From positions 1 to 11,066 of the forward strand of contig LGGY01000153.1 of NCBI GenBank assembly GCA_001509335.1: 11,066 nucleotides of DNA. The letters are read 5' to 3'. Within the stretch, counting starts at the first letter, position 1; every line of letters starts with the position of its first letter. Source of the DNA: Fidelibacterota bacterium 46_43. Its GTDB lineage: Bacteria > Fidelibacterota > Fidelibacteria > Fidelibacterales > Fidelibacteraceae. Under the pieces are notes generated by a model that worked only from the letters and a program-made list of their open reading frames with translations, searched no databases and was not told the origin of the DNA. Both the position numbers and the translations under genes were made by a program. Below are positions 1 through 7,837 of the stretch, piece by piece.

Positions 1-34
1 CTGTCCACTGCCGACTGATGACTACCGACAACGT
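1..34. repeat. Degenerate 7-bp tandem repeat at the window edge
   Basis: The first bases read as successive heptamers in one phase: ACTGCCG (7-13), ACTGATG (14-20), ACTACCG (21-27) and ACAACGT (28-34), preceded by a partial unit CTGTCC (1-6). Units share a leading AC and mostly a trailing CG or TG. The repeat lies upstream of the first gene and probably continues to the left of the window. It is not coding as far as can be seen. The periodicity is visible directly; any function is unknown. Confidence 0.5.
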
Positions 35-110
35 CTAAACGTTCTTTTTATTCATGGGGGAAATCCCTTATATTTCATTGATTTTCACAATGCTTTTGAA
101 CATAAGAGCC

Positions 111-1004
111 ATGAAAGCAAAAAATGTACTGATTACAGGCGGAAACGGGTTGCTGGGTTATCATCTGACCCGGGTCTATGGGGATAGCACGTGGAATATC
201 CTTTCAACAGATATTCACGACCATATTTTGAGTCCCGGCACTTCCTATTCCCCCCTGAATATTTGTGATAAAAATGCCGTATTCACTCTGTGCAATGAAT
301 TCAAACCATCCCTGATTCTGAACGCGGCGGCTTTTACCAATGTGGATGATTGCGAAACATCCATCGATACTGCTTTTGCCGTAAATACCTTCGGTCCGCG
401 CTATCTGGCAGAATGGTGTTCACTGAACCCATGTAAGCTGATCCATTTCAGTACCGACTACCTTTTCAACGGAGAAGACGGTCCCTACAACGAAACAGCG
501 TGTCCAGACCCCATCAACATCTACGGCTTATCCAAATTAGGCGGGGAATCCCAGATCCGGCGTATCCTCAATAATCATCTGATCATTCGCACCAACGTCC
601 TTTTCGGCAAAGGCCCCACCGAAAAGGCAAGCTTTGTCCGCTGGGTCGTGGAAAGCCTTAGGAACCATAAACTCATTCATGTTGTGGACGACCAGTACAA
701 CAATCCCACCTGGAGCGACGATCTGGCACTGGCCGTGAAACATTTGGATCAATTGGAGCTTACAGGAGTTATCCATTATGGGGGGTCGGATTATTTGAAC
801 CGTTATGAATTTGCCTGTCTGGTCAGTGACATTTTTGATCTGGACAAAACCCTGATCCATCCCATCACCACGGACCGGCTGGCATTGGCGGCACCCCGGC
901 CGTTAAAGGGCGGACTGGATATCAGCCGGGTGCAATCCTTGCCCAATATCCCCCTGACACCCTTGAAAACAATCCTCAAACGCATAAAGGAAACAGGATA
1001 TTGA
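111..1004 (+). CDS. RmlD-type NAD(P)-dependent sugar-nucleotide reductase/epimerase
   Basis: This is a short-chain dehydrogenase/reductase of the RmlD (dTDP-4-dehydrorhamnose reductase) substrate-binding family, 297 aa, close to the usual family length. The Rossmann motif GGNGLLG is at residues 10-16. A typical RmlD stretch reads STDYLFNGEDGPYNE (114-128) followed by NIYGLSKLGGE, giving T115, Y138 and K142 as the likely catalytic triad. In rhamnose synthesis this family reduces the 4-keto group of dTDP-4-keto-6-deoxy-mannose; related members make other deoxy-sugars, so the exact substrate is open. No rmlA, rmlB or rmlC is present here. The ATG at 111 is preferred because the conserved fold begins directly after it. 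In-frame starts at 54 and 90 would add an unrelated tail and lack a ribosome binding site. The stop overlaps the start of the next gene, a glycosyltransferase, which supports a glycan role. RmlD itself is not assigned with certainty. Confidence 0.85.
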   Translation: MKAKNVLITGGNGLLGYHLTRVYGDSTWNILSTDIHDHILSPGTSYSPLNICDKNAVFTLCNEFKPSLILNAAAFTNVDDCETSIDTAFAVNTFGPRYLAEWCSLNPCKLIHFSTDYLFNGEDGPYNETACPDPINIYGLSKLGGESQIRRILNNHLIIRTNVLFGKGPTEKASFVRWVVESLRNHKLIHVVDDQYNNPTWSDDLALAVKHLDQLELTGVIHYGGSDYLNRYEFACLVSDIFDLDKTLIHPITTDRLALAAPRPLKGGLDISRVQSLPNIPLTPLKTILKRIKETGY

Positions 1005-1717
1005 AACGCATCGTTATTATTCCCACCTATAATGAAATTGCCAATGTGGGCAACCTGATCCGGGATATCCGGAATTTGGAGCTGAATCCGCTGGATATCC
1101 TGATTGTGGATGACAATTCTCCCGATGGGACTGCGGATCTGATCCGGGATATGCAAAAAAACGATAAGGGGCTCCATCTCATTGTACGCCCGGGAAAACT
1201 GGGACTGGGGACTGCTTACATCAAGGGGTTTCATTATGCACTGGCTCACGGATATGACCTGATCGCCCAGATGGACGCCGATTATTCCCACGATCCAAAA
1301 GATCTGATAAAACTTTTTAAAGCGGCAGAAGAATACGACTGGGTCATCGGCAGCCGTTATGTGACAGGAATCAATGTGGTGAACTGGCCCCTGAACCGCC
1401 TGATTCTCAGTTACGGAGCCAACTGGTATACCCGCCTGATTACAGGTATGCCCATCAAAGACGGAACCGCCGGCTTCAAATGCTGGAAAAGCACCTTACT
1501 CAAAAACATTGATCTGGATACCATCAAATCCCAGGGCTATTCATTCCAGATCGAAATGAATTTCCGCGCCTGGAAAAAAGGCTACAGTTTTCATGAGGTT
1601 CCCATTATTTTTGTTGACCGCACCGTAGGGCAATCCAAAATGTCCAAAAAAATCATCCGGGAGGCGGTTCTCATGGTTTGGAAACTGAAATTCAACAGTC
1701 TGTTTCACAGGTCATAA
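1001..1717 (+). CDS. Polyprenyl-phosphate mannosyltransferase-like GT2 (DPM1 type)
   Basis: This is a family 2 glycosyltransferase of the dolichyl/polyprenyl-phosphate mannose synthase type, 238 aa. Such enzymes move mannose (or another hexose) from GDP- or UDP-sugar to a polyprenyl phosphate on the cytoplasmic face, making a lipid-linked donor. Visible family motifs are IPTYNE (7-12), VDDNSPDGT (36-44), GLGTAYIKGF (68-77) and the metal-binding MDADYSHDP with D92-A-D94. Further on come GSRYV, DGTAGFKCW, and GQSKMS near the end. The protein stops soon after the catalytic domain and has no GtrA-like membrane domain, so it resembles the single-domain soluble DPM1 form. It starts with TTG at 1001, inside a TTGA overlap with the stop of the upstream reductase. 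A purine-rich AAAGGA lies 9 bp before it. Translational coupling is likely. The sugar and lipid acceptor are inferred from the family only. Confidence 0.88.
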   Translation: MKRIVIIPTYNEIANVGNLIRDIRNLELNPLDILIVDDNSPDGTADLIRDMQKNDKGLHLIVRPGKLGLGTAYIKGFHYALAHGYDLIAQMDADYSHDPKDLIKLFKAAEEYDWVIGSRYVTGINVVNWPLNRLILSYGANWYTRLITGMPIKDGTAGFKCWKSTLLKNIDLDTIKSQGYSFQIEMNFRAWKKGYSFHEVPIIFVDRTVGQSKMSKKIIREAVLMVWKLKFNSLFHRS

Positions 1718-1731
1718 TCCGTCATAAACGT

Positions 1732-3699
1732 ATGAAACACACACATTCTTCAGATTCATCATTCGATATCTCCATTATTATTGTCAGTTATAATGTCCGT
1801 GATTTTCTGCGTCAGTGTCTTCAATCCGTTCGCGAAGCTTCCCGGAATCTATTGACGGAAATTTTTGTAGTAGACAACCGGTCCGTGGACGGTACACCGG
1901 ACATGGTCCGGAAAACTTTCCCGGATGTCCACCTGATTGCCAATTCAGAAAATTTGGGATTTGGAAAGGCAAACAATCAGGCCCTGAAAACTGCCCGGGG
2001 AAAATATACCCTTTTTCTCAATCCGGACACCATTATCCGGGAAGATACCCTGACTGTGATGATGCAGTTTATGGAGGATCATCCTGAAACAGGATTGGCA
2101 GGCTGTAAAATCCTGAACACTGACGGGACCCTTCAATTGGCCTGCCGACGCAGCTTTCCCCGGCCTTCGGTGGCGATTCCCAAAATGCTGGGACTCAGTG
2201 CCCTTTTCCCCGGGAACTCTTTTCTGGCAAAATACAACCTGACTTACCTGGATCCTGATCAAAGCTATCCCGTTGATGCCGTCAGCGGGTCGTTTATGTT
2301 CTGCCGGACAGAATTGATTCAGTCACTGAAAGGCTTTGACGAGCGCTTTTTCATGTATGGGGAAGATCTGGATTTGTGTTACCGGGTTAGGGAAGCTGGT
2401 TACCAGGTAACCTATGTTCCGGATACTACCATCGTTCATTACAAAGGGGAAAGTTCCAAATCAGCCCCTTTTGACAGCCTGATTGCCTTTTACCGGGCCA
2501 TGGATCAGTTTGTCCGTAAACATTTTGGTCCCGGCAAACGACTTTTTACAGTCTTGGTCCTCCGCCTGGGCATTTTCCTCCACCTGCTTTTTAAATTTTT
2601 TGTGAGGATTCTTTACCAGCTCCGGGCTCCCCTTTTCGATCTTTTCCTGATCGCTTTGGCCCATGCCCTGGCTCTGGTGATTCGCTTCAGGGATCCTTCA
2701 TGGTTTTTCACCTATCAGCCCATCATTCCCCTCTACGCTGCCGTCTATCTGGGTGCCATCCTGGCCCTGGGGACCCTGAGAAACCGGAAGTTTGATTATA
2801 CCCGGACCTTTGCCGGTGTTGTATTGGGTGGACTCATCAACGGGTCCATCACCTTTTTCATGCCGCCAATTGCCCATTCCCGCCTGGTATTTCTCATTGC
2901 CTTTTTACTCACCCTCCTGTTTTTACCGGGATGGAGGCTGGTTTACCACATTTTCCTCCGAAAACGGACAGACGATACATCCACCCTTCGGAAAACCCTG
3001 GTGGTGGGGACCGGCAGCAAGGGAGAACAAATTGCAAAAGCCCTGACGGCGCATCCGGAAACAGGTTACCTCTTTGTGGGATTTGCCGGCCTGAATTTCA
3101 ACCACCCCATGACCATCTGCCGGATTGAAGATATCCCCGAAATCGTCCGGATGAAACACATCGATGAAATCATCTTTGCCCCCGGTGAAACCCGGAGCTC
3201 AGATATGATGCAAATCATGAACCGGCTTCAAACGATGCCGGTAAATATTAAAATTGTCCCCGAAAATCTGGATACCATCTACGGGAAAACTCACCTGGAA
3301 AACATTGAAGATATTTCCATGGTGGATATGCAATTCAATATTTATCAGCCGGTCAGCGCCTTTATTAAACGGACCTTTGATGTCGTTGTCAGTTTGATCC
3401 TGCTGATTCTTTTGGCACTTCCTGCAGCAGTCAGCGCTATTTTTAAGTCCCCTCTGGCCCAGGGGTATGGTAAATTGTTCCTCATCTTGAAAGGGGACTG
3501 GACATTCGTGGGAGACGATCCGGCATGTGCAGATCATAAAAGATATTACAAACCTGGATTGACAGGCCTTCTTCAGCTTGAAAAATCCGGAGAAATATCC
3601 GAAGAAGAGCATGAACGGTACATGACCTTTTACATGCGGAATTATTCCATCATGATGGATGTGGAATTGTTGGTGCGAACCATTAGCAGAACACGGTAG
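1732..3699 (+). CDS. GT2 glycosyltransferase fused to a membrane domain and a shortened sugar-transferase domain
   Basis: The protein is 655 aa and has several domains. Residues about 12-240 are a GT2 domain of the rhamnosyltransferase-like type: ISIIIVSYN, VVDNRSVDGT, NLGFGKANNQAL, FLNPDT, GSFMFCR and FMYGEDLDLCYRVREAGY. Residues about 270-410 hold roughly five hydrophobic segments. From about 419 a nucleotide-binding-like domain begins (TLVVGTGSKGEQIAKAL), as in WcaJ/WbaP-type polyprenyl glycosylphosphotransferases. From about 540 a bacterial sugar-transferase domain begins (FIKRTFDVVVSLILL) and ends with KGDWTFVG, YKPGLTGLLQL and a membrane-proximal tail. This last domain is about 116 residues, against about 185-190 normally. 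The block with the QxRxG, KFRTM and SLDELPQL motifs is missing, and the usual GPRP is GDDP. The GT2 part should be active; phosphoglycosyl transfer probably is not. ATG 1732 is chosen because an earlier TTG at 1678 would overlap the upstream gene by 40 bp. No good ribosome binding site is seen, so the start is less certain than the frame. Confidence 0.85.
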   Translation: MKHTHSSDSSFDISIIIVSYNVRDFLRQCLQSVREASRNLLTEIFVVDNRSVDGTPDMVRKTFPDVHLIANSENLGFGKANNQALKTARGKYTLFLNPDTIIREDTLTVMMQFMEDHPETGLAGCKILNTDGTLQLACRRSFPRPSVAIPKMLGLSALFPGNSFLAKYNLTYLDPDQSYPVDAVSGSFMFCRTELIQSLKGFDERFFMYGEDLDLCYRVREAGYQVTYVPDTTIVHYKGESSKSAPFDSLIAFYRAMDQFVRKHFGPGKRLFTVLVLRLGIFLHLLFKFFVRILYQLRAPLFDLFLIALAHALALVIRFRDPSWFFTYQPIIPLYAAVYLGAILALGTLRNRKFDYTRTFAGVVLGGLINGSITFFMPPIAHSRLVFLIAFLLTLLFLPGWRLVYHIFLRKRTDDTSTLRKTLVVGTGSKGEQIAKALTAHPETGYLFVGFAGLNFNHPMTICRIEDIPEIVRMKHIDEIIFAPGETRSSDMMQIMNRLQTMPVNIKIVPENLDTIYGKTHLENIEDISMVDMQFNIYQPVSAFIKRTFDVVVSLILLILLALPAAVSAIFKSPLAQGYGKLFLILKGDWTFVGDDPACADHKRYYKPGLTGLLQLEKSGEISEEEHERYMTFYMRNYSIMMDVELLVRTISRTR

Positions 3700-3703
3700 G
3701 GAT

Positions 3704-4681
3704 ATGGCAAAAATTATTTTGGATTTTGAACGGGAACTCTCGGAAATTGAAGCCCAAATCCGGGATTTGAAAGAGCGCGAAAAACTGTACGGTGAAAACC
3801 ACAGTGTGCAAATACGGGTATTGGAAAAAGAATTTGAGGAACTGGCACAAAAAACCTACGCCAACCTGAACCGTTGGCAGAGAGTCCAGCTTGCCCGGCA
3901 TCCGGACAGGCCCTATACCCTGGATTATATCCATCAGATCACTGACACCTGGACCGAGCTTCACGGGGACAGGTGTTTTGCGGATGATCCGGCAATCGTC
4001 GGGGGTATTGCCCAGATTGCCGAAACAGGCGTGATGATCATGGGTCATCAAAAAGGTCGGAATGTAAAAGAAAACATGGTCCGGAATTTTGGCATGCCCC
4101 AGCCTGAAGGATACCGGAAAGCTCTCCGTTTGATGAAACTGGCGGAAAAATACCATAAGCCGGTCATTACTTTTATTGATACACCCGGTGCCTATCCCGG
4201 GCTGGAAGCGGAAGAACGCGGGCAGGGTGAGGCCATTGCCCGGAATTTGTTTGAAATGTCAAGGCTGAGTGTTCCCATTCTCAGCATCGTAATCGGTGAA
4301 GGGGCCAGCGGTGGAGCTCTGGGTATTGGTGTGGCAGACCGCCTGGTGATGCTGGAGCATACCTGGTATTCCGTCATCACACCGGAAGGCTGTGCTTCCA
4401 TACTCTATCGCGATGCCTCCCGGGCACCACAGGCTGCCGAAGCCATGAAGGTCACAGCCCAAGATCTTTTCGATATGGGAATCGCAGATCGGGTGGTTCC
4501 GGAACCCCTGGGGGGAGCCCACCGCAATCCCCGGAAAATGGCGAAAATTCTCAAAGATGTGATTCTGGAAGAACTGCATAAACTCAAACAATTCACACTG
4601 GATGAACTGTTGGAAAAGAGGCTGGATAAATACAGCCGGATTGGTATTTACGATGAAAGTAAAACACAGGGGAAACCATGA
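3704..4681 (+). CDS. accA: Acetyl-CoA carboxylase carboxyltransferase subunit alpha
   Basis: AccA is one half of the carboxyltransferase that moves CO2 from carboxybiotin to acetyl-CoA, giving malonyl-CoA for fatty acid synthesis. It works with AccD, which is not in this window. The protein is 325 aa, close to the E. coli length. An N-terminal helical, coiled-coil-like segment spans about residues 5-50. The crotonase-fold core follows, with ELHGDR (H87-R90), DTPGAYPGLEAEERGQ (from about 159), the glycine-rich GEGASGGALGIG (around 198-209) that shapes the oxyanion hole, and YSVITPEGCASILYRD. ATG 3704 is chosen: GTAGGGA just upstream serves as ribosome binding site and overlaps the preceding stop, and the sequence after it matches the family N-terminus. 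The gap to the upstream fusion gene is 4 bp, and the stop overlaps the next start as ATGA. Nothing is degenerate. Confidence 0.97.
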   Translation: MAKIILDFERELSEIEAQIRDLKEREKLYGENHSVQIRVLEKEFEELAQKTYANLNRWQRVQLARHPDRPYTLDYIHQITDTWTELHGDRCFADDPAIVGGIAQIAETGVMIMGHQKGRNVKENMVRNFGMPQPEGYRKALRLMKLAEKYHKPVITFIDTPGAYPGLEAEERGQGEAIARNLFEMSRLSVPILSIVIGEGASGGALGIGVADRLVMLEHTWYSVITPEGCASILYRDASRAPQAAEAMKVTAQDLFDMGIADRVVPEPLGGAHRNPRKMAKILKDVILEELHKLKQFTLDELLEKRLDKYSRIGIYDESKTQGKP

Positions 4682-6006
4682 AAGGAACGTATCTTTTGAA
4701 AGGACCCTTCCTTTTTTTACTGCTGGGAGGATTCTGTCTGGCTGTGGGAGAATCACCTGCACCCGATGCAAAATCCGGCTGGAACGTGGGAGGTGTCCCG
4801 GCTATTGCCTATAACACCGATACGGGCTTCCGTTATGGCATTGTCCTAAACTTTTTTAATTATGGCGATGGAAGTATATACCCGGATTACCATTATTCCA
4901 TTTACGGAGAATGGTCCAGAACAACCAAGGGAAGCGGGATCAACCAGCTCTTTTTTGATTCCAAATACCTTATGCCCTATGGTATCCGGGTGACGGCTGA
5001 AATCAATTATTTAACGGAAAAAGCACTGGATTTTTATGGTTTTAACGGGGTTGAATCCACCTTTAATAAATCTTTTGTGGATGACGATCCGGCCAATCCG
5101 GACTATATTTCCCGGGTGTACTACCGTCACGAACGCAAACTCTTCAGGGTGACCTCTGACTTTCAGGGACAATTGATGCATAAAAATCTTCGCTGGCTGG
5201 CCGGTTTCGGTTATTTCGGTCATGATATCGGGCCGGTGGATATCGAATCCCTGAATGAAGGGCAGGAAGATGCCGACAAACTGCCGGATGTAGAAGGACT
5301 TTTTGACAAATATGTCCGGTGGGGGATTATCCCCGCCGATCAGGCCGATGGCGGTGCCACAAGCTTCCTGAAACTCGGAGCCATCTACGATTCCCGCGAC
5401 AATGAAGCCAATCCCATGCAGGGTATATGGACCGAGATTTTTCTGGTAGCGGCACCCTCCCTCCTGGGTAATGACGAAGGCGACTATACACAACTCAGCC
5501 TGACCCACCGTCACTATTTGACTCTGATCCCCCGGGACCTGTCCCTTGCCCTTCGCCTGGGATATCAGGGAAAACTCAGCGGAAATATTCCCTTTTATAT
5601 GCTTCCCTACTACATTAACTCGTATCAGACCCGGGATGCCTTTGGAGGAGCGAAAACCATCCGTGGTATCTTCCGGAACCGCCTGACAGGGGAAGGCGTG
5701 GCCTTCGGCAATGCCGAACTCCGGTGGAAATTCACATATTTCACCCTGCTGAATCAGAATTTTTACCTGGCTTTGAATACTTTCCTGGATGGAGGGATGG
5801 TGACAAACCGCTGGGATTACAACCAAAGCGGAGCTCCTGATGACGAAAAAATCACAGTCCGGGATGATGAACTCCACCTGGCTTACGGCGGCGGTTTCCG
5901 TATCGCCATGAATGAAAATTTTATCATCGCCGTGGATTGTGGTCTGGCGGCTGATAAAAACGACGGGGATGTGGGGCTTTATATTGGGTTGGGATATTTG
6001 TTTTGA
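4678..6006 (+). CDS. POTRA-less Omp85/BamA-family outer-membrane beta-barrel protein
   Basis: The protein is 442 aa and begins with an export signal: a K-containing start, a hydrophobic core FLFLLLGGFCLAVG (11-24), and a plausible signal peptidase I cut after AVG-24. Cys20 is not in a proper lipobox. The rest is rich in alternating aromatic and polar strands and ends in GLYIGLGYLF, a C-terminal aromatic as expected for a barrel recognised by the BAM machine. The stretch GGAKTIRGIFRNRLTGEG (about 323-340) fits the conserved (V/I)RG(F/Y) loop-6 signature of the Omp85/bacterial surface antigen family. LGAIYDSRDNEANPMQGIW also fits, resembling the early barrel strands of these proteins. No POTRA domains precede the barrel, so this is not BamA or TamA proper. 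Its start overlaps the accA stop by 4 bp with AGGGGA as ribosome binding site. Cargo or substrate is unknown; a link to lipid handling is only suggested by its neighbours. Confidence 0.8.
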   Translation: MKGTYLLKGPFLFLLLGGFCLAVGESPAPDAKSGWNVGGVPAIAYNTDTGFRYGIVLNFFNYGDGSIYPDYHYSIYGEWSRTTKGSGINQLFFDSKYLMPYGIRVTAEINYLTEKALDFYGFNGVESTFNKSFVDDDPANPDYISRVYYRHERKLFRVTSDFQGQLMHKNLRWLAGFGYFGHDIGPVDIESLNEGQEDADKLPDVEGLFDKYVRWGIIPADQADGGATSFLKLGAIYDSRDNEANPMQGIWTEIFLVAAPSLLGNDEGDYTQLSLTHRHYLTLIPRDLSLALRLGYQGKLSGNIPFYMLPYYINSYQTRDAFGGAKTIRGIFRNRLTGEGVAFGNAELRWKFTYFTLLNQNFYLALNTFLDGGMVTNRWDYNQSGAPDDEKITVRDDELHLAYGGGFRIAMNENFIIAVDCGLAADKNDGDVGLYIGLGYLF

Positions 6007-6016
6007 AGGATGAATT

Positions 6017-6040
6017 GAGTGTTGAGTGTTAAAAAGTGTT
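6017..6040. repeat. GAGTGTT heptamer repeat between genes
   Basis: Two exact copies of GAGTGTT (6017-6023 and 6024-6030) are followed, after AAA, by AAGTGTT (6034-6040). ATGAATT just before (6010-6016) may be a decayed unit. The repeat lies in the 61-bp gap between the barrel gene and the acyl-CoA ligase gene, just before the ligase ribosome binding site. It has the same unit length as the repeat at the left edge of the window but a different sequence. Function unknown. Confidence 0.5.
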
Positions 6041-6067
6041 AAATTTAAACAAACGGAGGGAAAAAAA

Positions 6068-7837
6068 ATGAAAACGATTCCGGAAGTTATTTGGGAGCAG
6101 ATCCAGACTCAGCAGAGCCGGCCGGCAGTTTATCAGAAATTTGACGGCCCGGAATACGAATCTATCACCTTTGACCAACTGGGCAATATCATCGTCCGAA
6201 TGACCTCCTTTTTAAAAAAAGAGGGATTTACATCCGGTGATAAAATCGCCCTCATGAGTGGAAACCGTTTTGAATGGCCGGTCATTGATCTGGCCGTTCA
6301 AAGTATTGGCGCAGTCCTGGTCCCCCTCTATACAAGCCTGAGCAGCGAACACGCGAAAAACATGCTCCGGCATTCGGAAGCCAGGGCCCTCTTTGTAGAA
6401 AACCGGGATCTTCTGGAGCCTCATGAAGCAATGCTGAAGGAGCTTGGAATTTCCCTGTATTCCATCGACCGGATACGGGATGATATCCCCCATCTTCGAT
6501 GGCTCAGACTATCAAAAACAGATATGGATGAACGGATTGCCTACCTGGATAGCCTCACCGAGCTGGATCCTGAGGCTGTGATTGCCATCAATTACACCAG
6601 CGGAACCACGGGGGAGCCTAAAGGTGTGCTGATGACTCATCGGAATATCATCACAGATGCTTTCTCCGCCATCCGGTCTCTTCCCATTTACCCTTCAGAC
6701 CGTTTCCTCAGCTTCTTGCCATTGAGTCATGCCTTTGAACGCATGGCCGGATATTACTGTCCCCTTTTCGTCGGCGCTCAGATTGCCTACGCTGAAAGCA
6801 TTGCAACCGTCATTGACAATGCCAAAGAAATTCAACCGACCATCATCAATACAGTCCCCCGGCTTTTGGAAAAAATCTACGAAAATCTTCAGGGAGAAAT
6901 TTCTGTTATGTCGGATTTGAAACGGACCATTTTCAAAAGTGCCATGGCCCAGGGAACAAAACATTTCAGGTATACACAGGGTGAAGTCACATACAACATT
7001 GCCGACCGTTTTAAAGACAGGCTCTACAATGCACTGGTATACAAAAAAATCCTGGCAGCCGTCAGTCCACAACTCCGCATGTTTATCTCTGGCGGAGCTC
7101 CTCTGACACCGGAAATTGGCGATTTTCTCCGGTCTATCCACCTGAGTGTCATTGAAGGATATGGATTGACGGAAACAGCACCGATTATTGCCCTGAACAA
7201 ACCGGAAGCGAACCGTTCCGGTTCAGTCGGTCAGCCCATTGACTGCAACGAGGTGAAAATTTCCGAAGAAGGGGAGATTTTGGTCCGGGGTGAGAATGTG
7301 ACTCAGGGGTATTACAAGGATCCGGAATTAACAGCGGAAGCCATCGACAGGGATGGTTGGTTTCACACCGGGGATTTGGGAACGCTGGATGAGAATCAAT
7401 TCATTTATATCACCGGCCGGCTGAAAAACATCATAGTCACAAGCGGAGGAAAGAACATCAGTCCCCAGCCCCTTGAAAATGCCCTGCAGACAAGCCCCTG
7501 GATTGAACAGGTCATGGTCACAGGCAATGGTCGGAATTTTGTCAGTGCCTTGATTGTCCTATCCCAGGAGACCCTGGCGAAATACTACGAAAAGCAAGGG
7601 AAACCGATCCTCCCACTGGAAGAGGCTGTGAAAGATCCGGAAATATTCCACATCATCCGGAAAGAGGTTGAAGACCGGATGAAACCTTTTTCACGGTACG
7701 AACAGGTTAAGAAATTCATCCTGCTGCCCGAACCCTTCAGCATAGAAAAAGACGAACTGACACCCACCCTGAAAATCAAGCGACAGGTTGTAGAATCCCG
7801 GTATGCAGCCCTGATCAACGAGATGTACTCCGGATGA
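6068..7837 (+). CDS. Long-chain fatty acid-CoA ligase type AMP-forming synthetase
   Basis: This is a 589-aa member of the ANL (acyl-CoA synthetase) superfamily that activates a carboxylic acid with ATP to the acyl-adenylate and then to the CoA thioester. Motifs in order: A3 P-loop YTSGTTGEPKG (about 176-186), the LSHAFER region, A5 GYGLTET (about 364-370), A7 GWFHTGDLG (about 430-438), A8 RLKNIIVTSGGKNISPQPLE, and the C-terminal A10 lysine in LTPTLKIK (K569). Overall shape and the long linker before A5 fit long-chain acyl-CoA ligases of the FadD15 type rather than short acetate enzymes. No membrane segment is evident. ATG 6068 is chosen because GGAGGG (6055-6060) sits 7 bases before it. An in-frame GTG at 6026 lies inside a heptamer repeat without a ribosome binding site. 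All active-site motifs are intact. The acyl chain length cannot be read from the sequence. Confidence 0.9.
   Translation: MKTIPEVIWEQIQTQQSRPAVYQKFDGPEYESITFDQLGNIIVRMTSFLKKEGFTSGDKIALMSGNRFEWPVIDLAVQSIGAVLVPLYTSLSSEHAKNMLRHSEARALFVENRDLLEPHEAMLKELGISLYSIDRIRDDIPHLRWLRLSKTDMDERIAYLDSLTELDPEAVIAINYTSGTTGEPKGVLMTHRNIITDAFSAIRSLPIYPSDRFLSFLPLSHAFERMAGYYCPLFVGAQIAYAESIATVIDNAKEIQPTIINTVPRLLEKIYENLQGEISVMSDLKRTIFKSAMAQGTKHFRYTQGEVTYNIADRFKDRLYNALVYKKILAAVSPQLRMFISGGAPLTPEIGDFLRSIHLSVIEGYGLTETAPIIALNKPEANRSGSVGQPIDCNEVKISEEGEILVRGENVTQGYYKDPELTAEAIDRDGWFHTGDLGTLDENQFIYITGRLKNIIVTSGGKNISPQPLENALQTSPWIEQVMVTGNGRNFVSALIVLSQETLAKYYEKQGKPILPLEEAVKDPEIFHIIRKEVEDRMKPFSRYEQVKKFILLPEPFSIEKDELTPTLKIKRQVVESRYAALINEMYSG

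Noticed and set aside
30..49. Small hairpin AACGT/ACGTT with a following T run, a possible terminator for an upstream gene.
   Set aside because: The stem is only 5 bp and AT-rich, and no upstream gene is visible.
78..106. TTGATT and CATAAG with 17-bp spacing as a promoter for the first gene.
   Set aside because: The implied start of transcription would fall at or just after the chosen ATG, leaving no leader; the match is also poor.
5011..5877. Long open frame of 288 codons on the minus strand inside the barrel gene.
   Set aside because: It lies wholly opposite a gene with a signal peptide, barrel pattern and Omp85 motif, has no recognisable domain, and looks like a codon-bias shadow.
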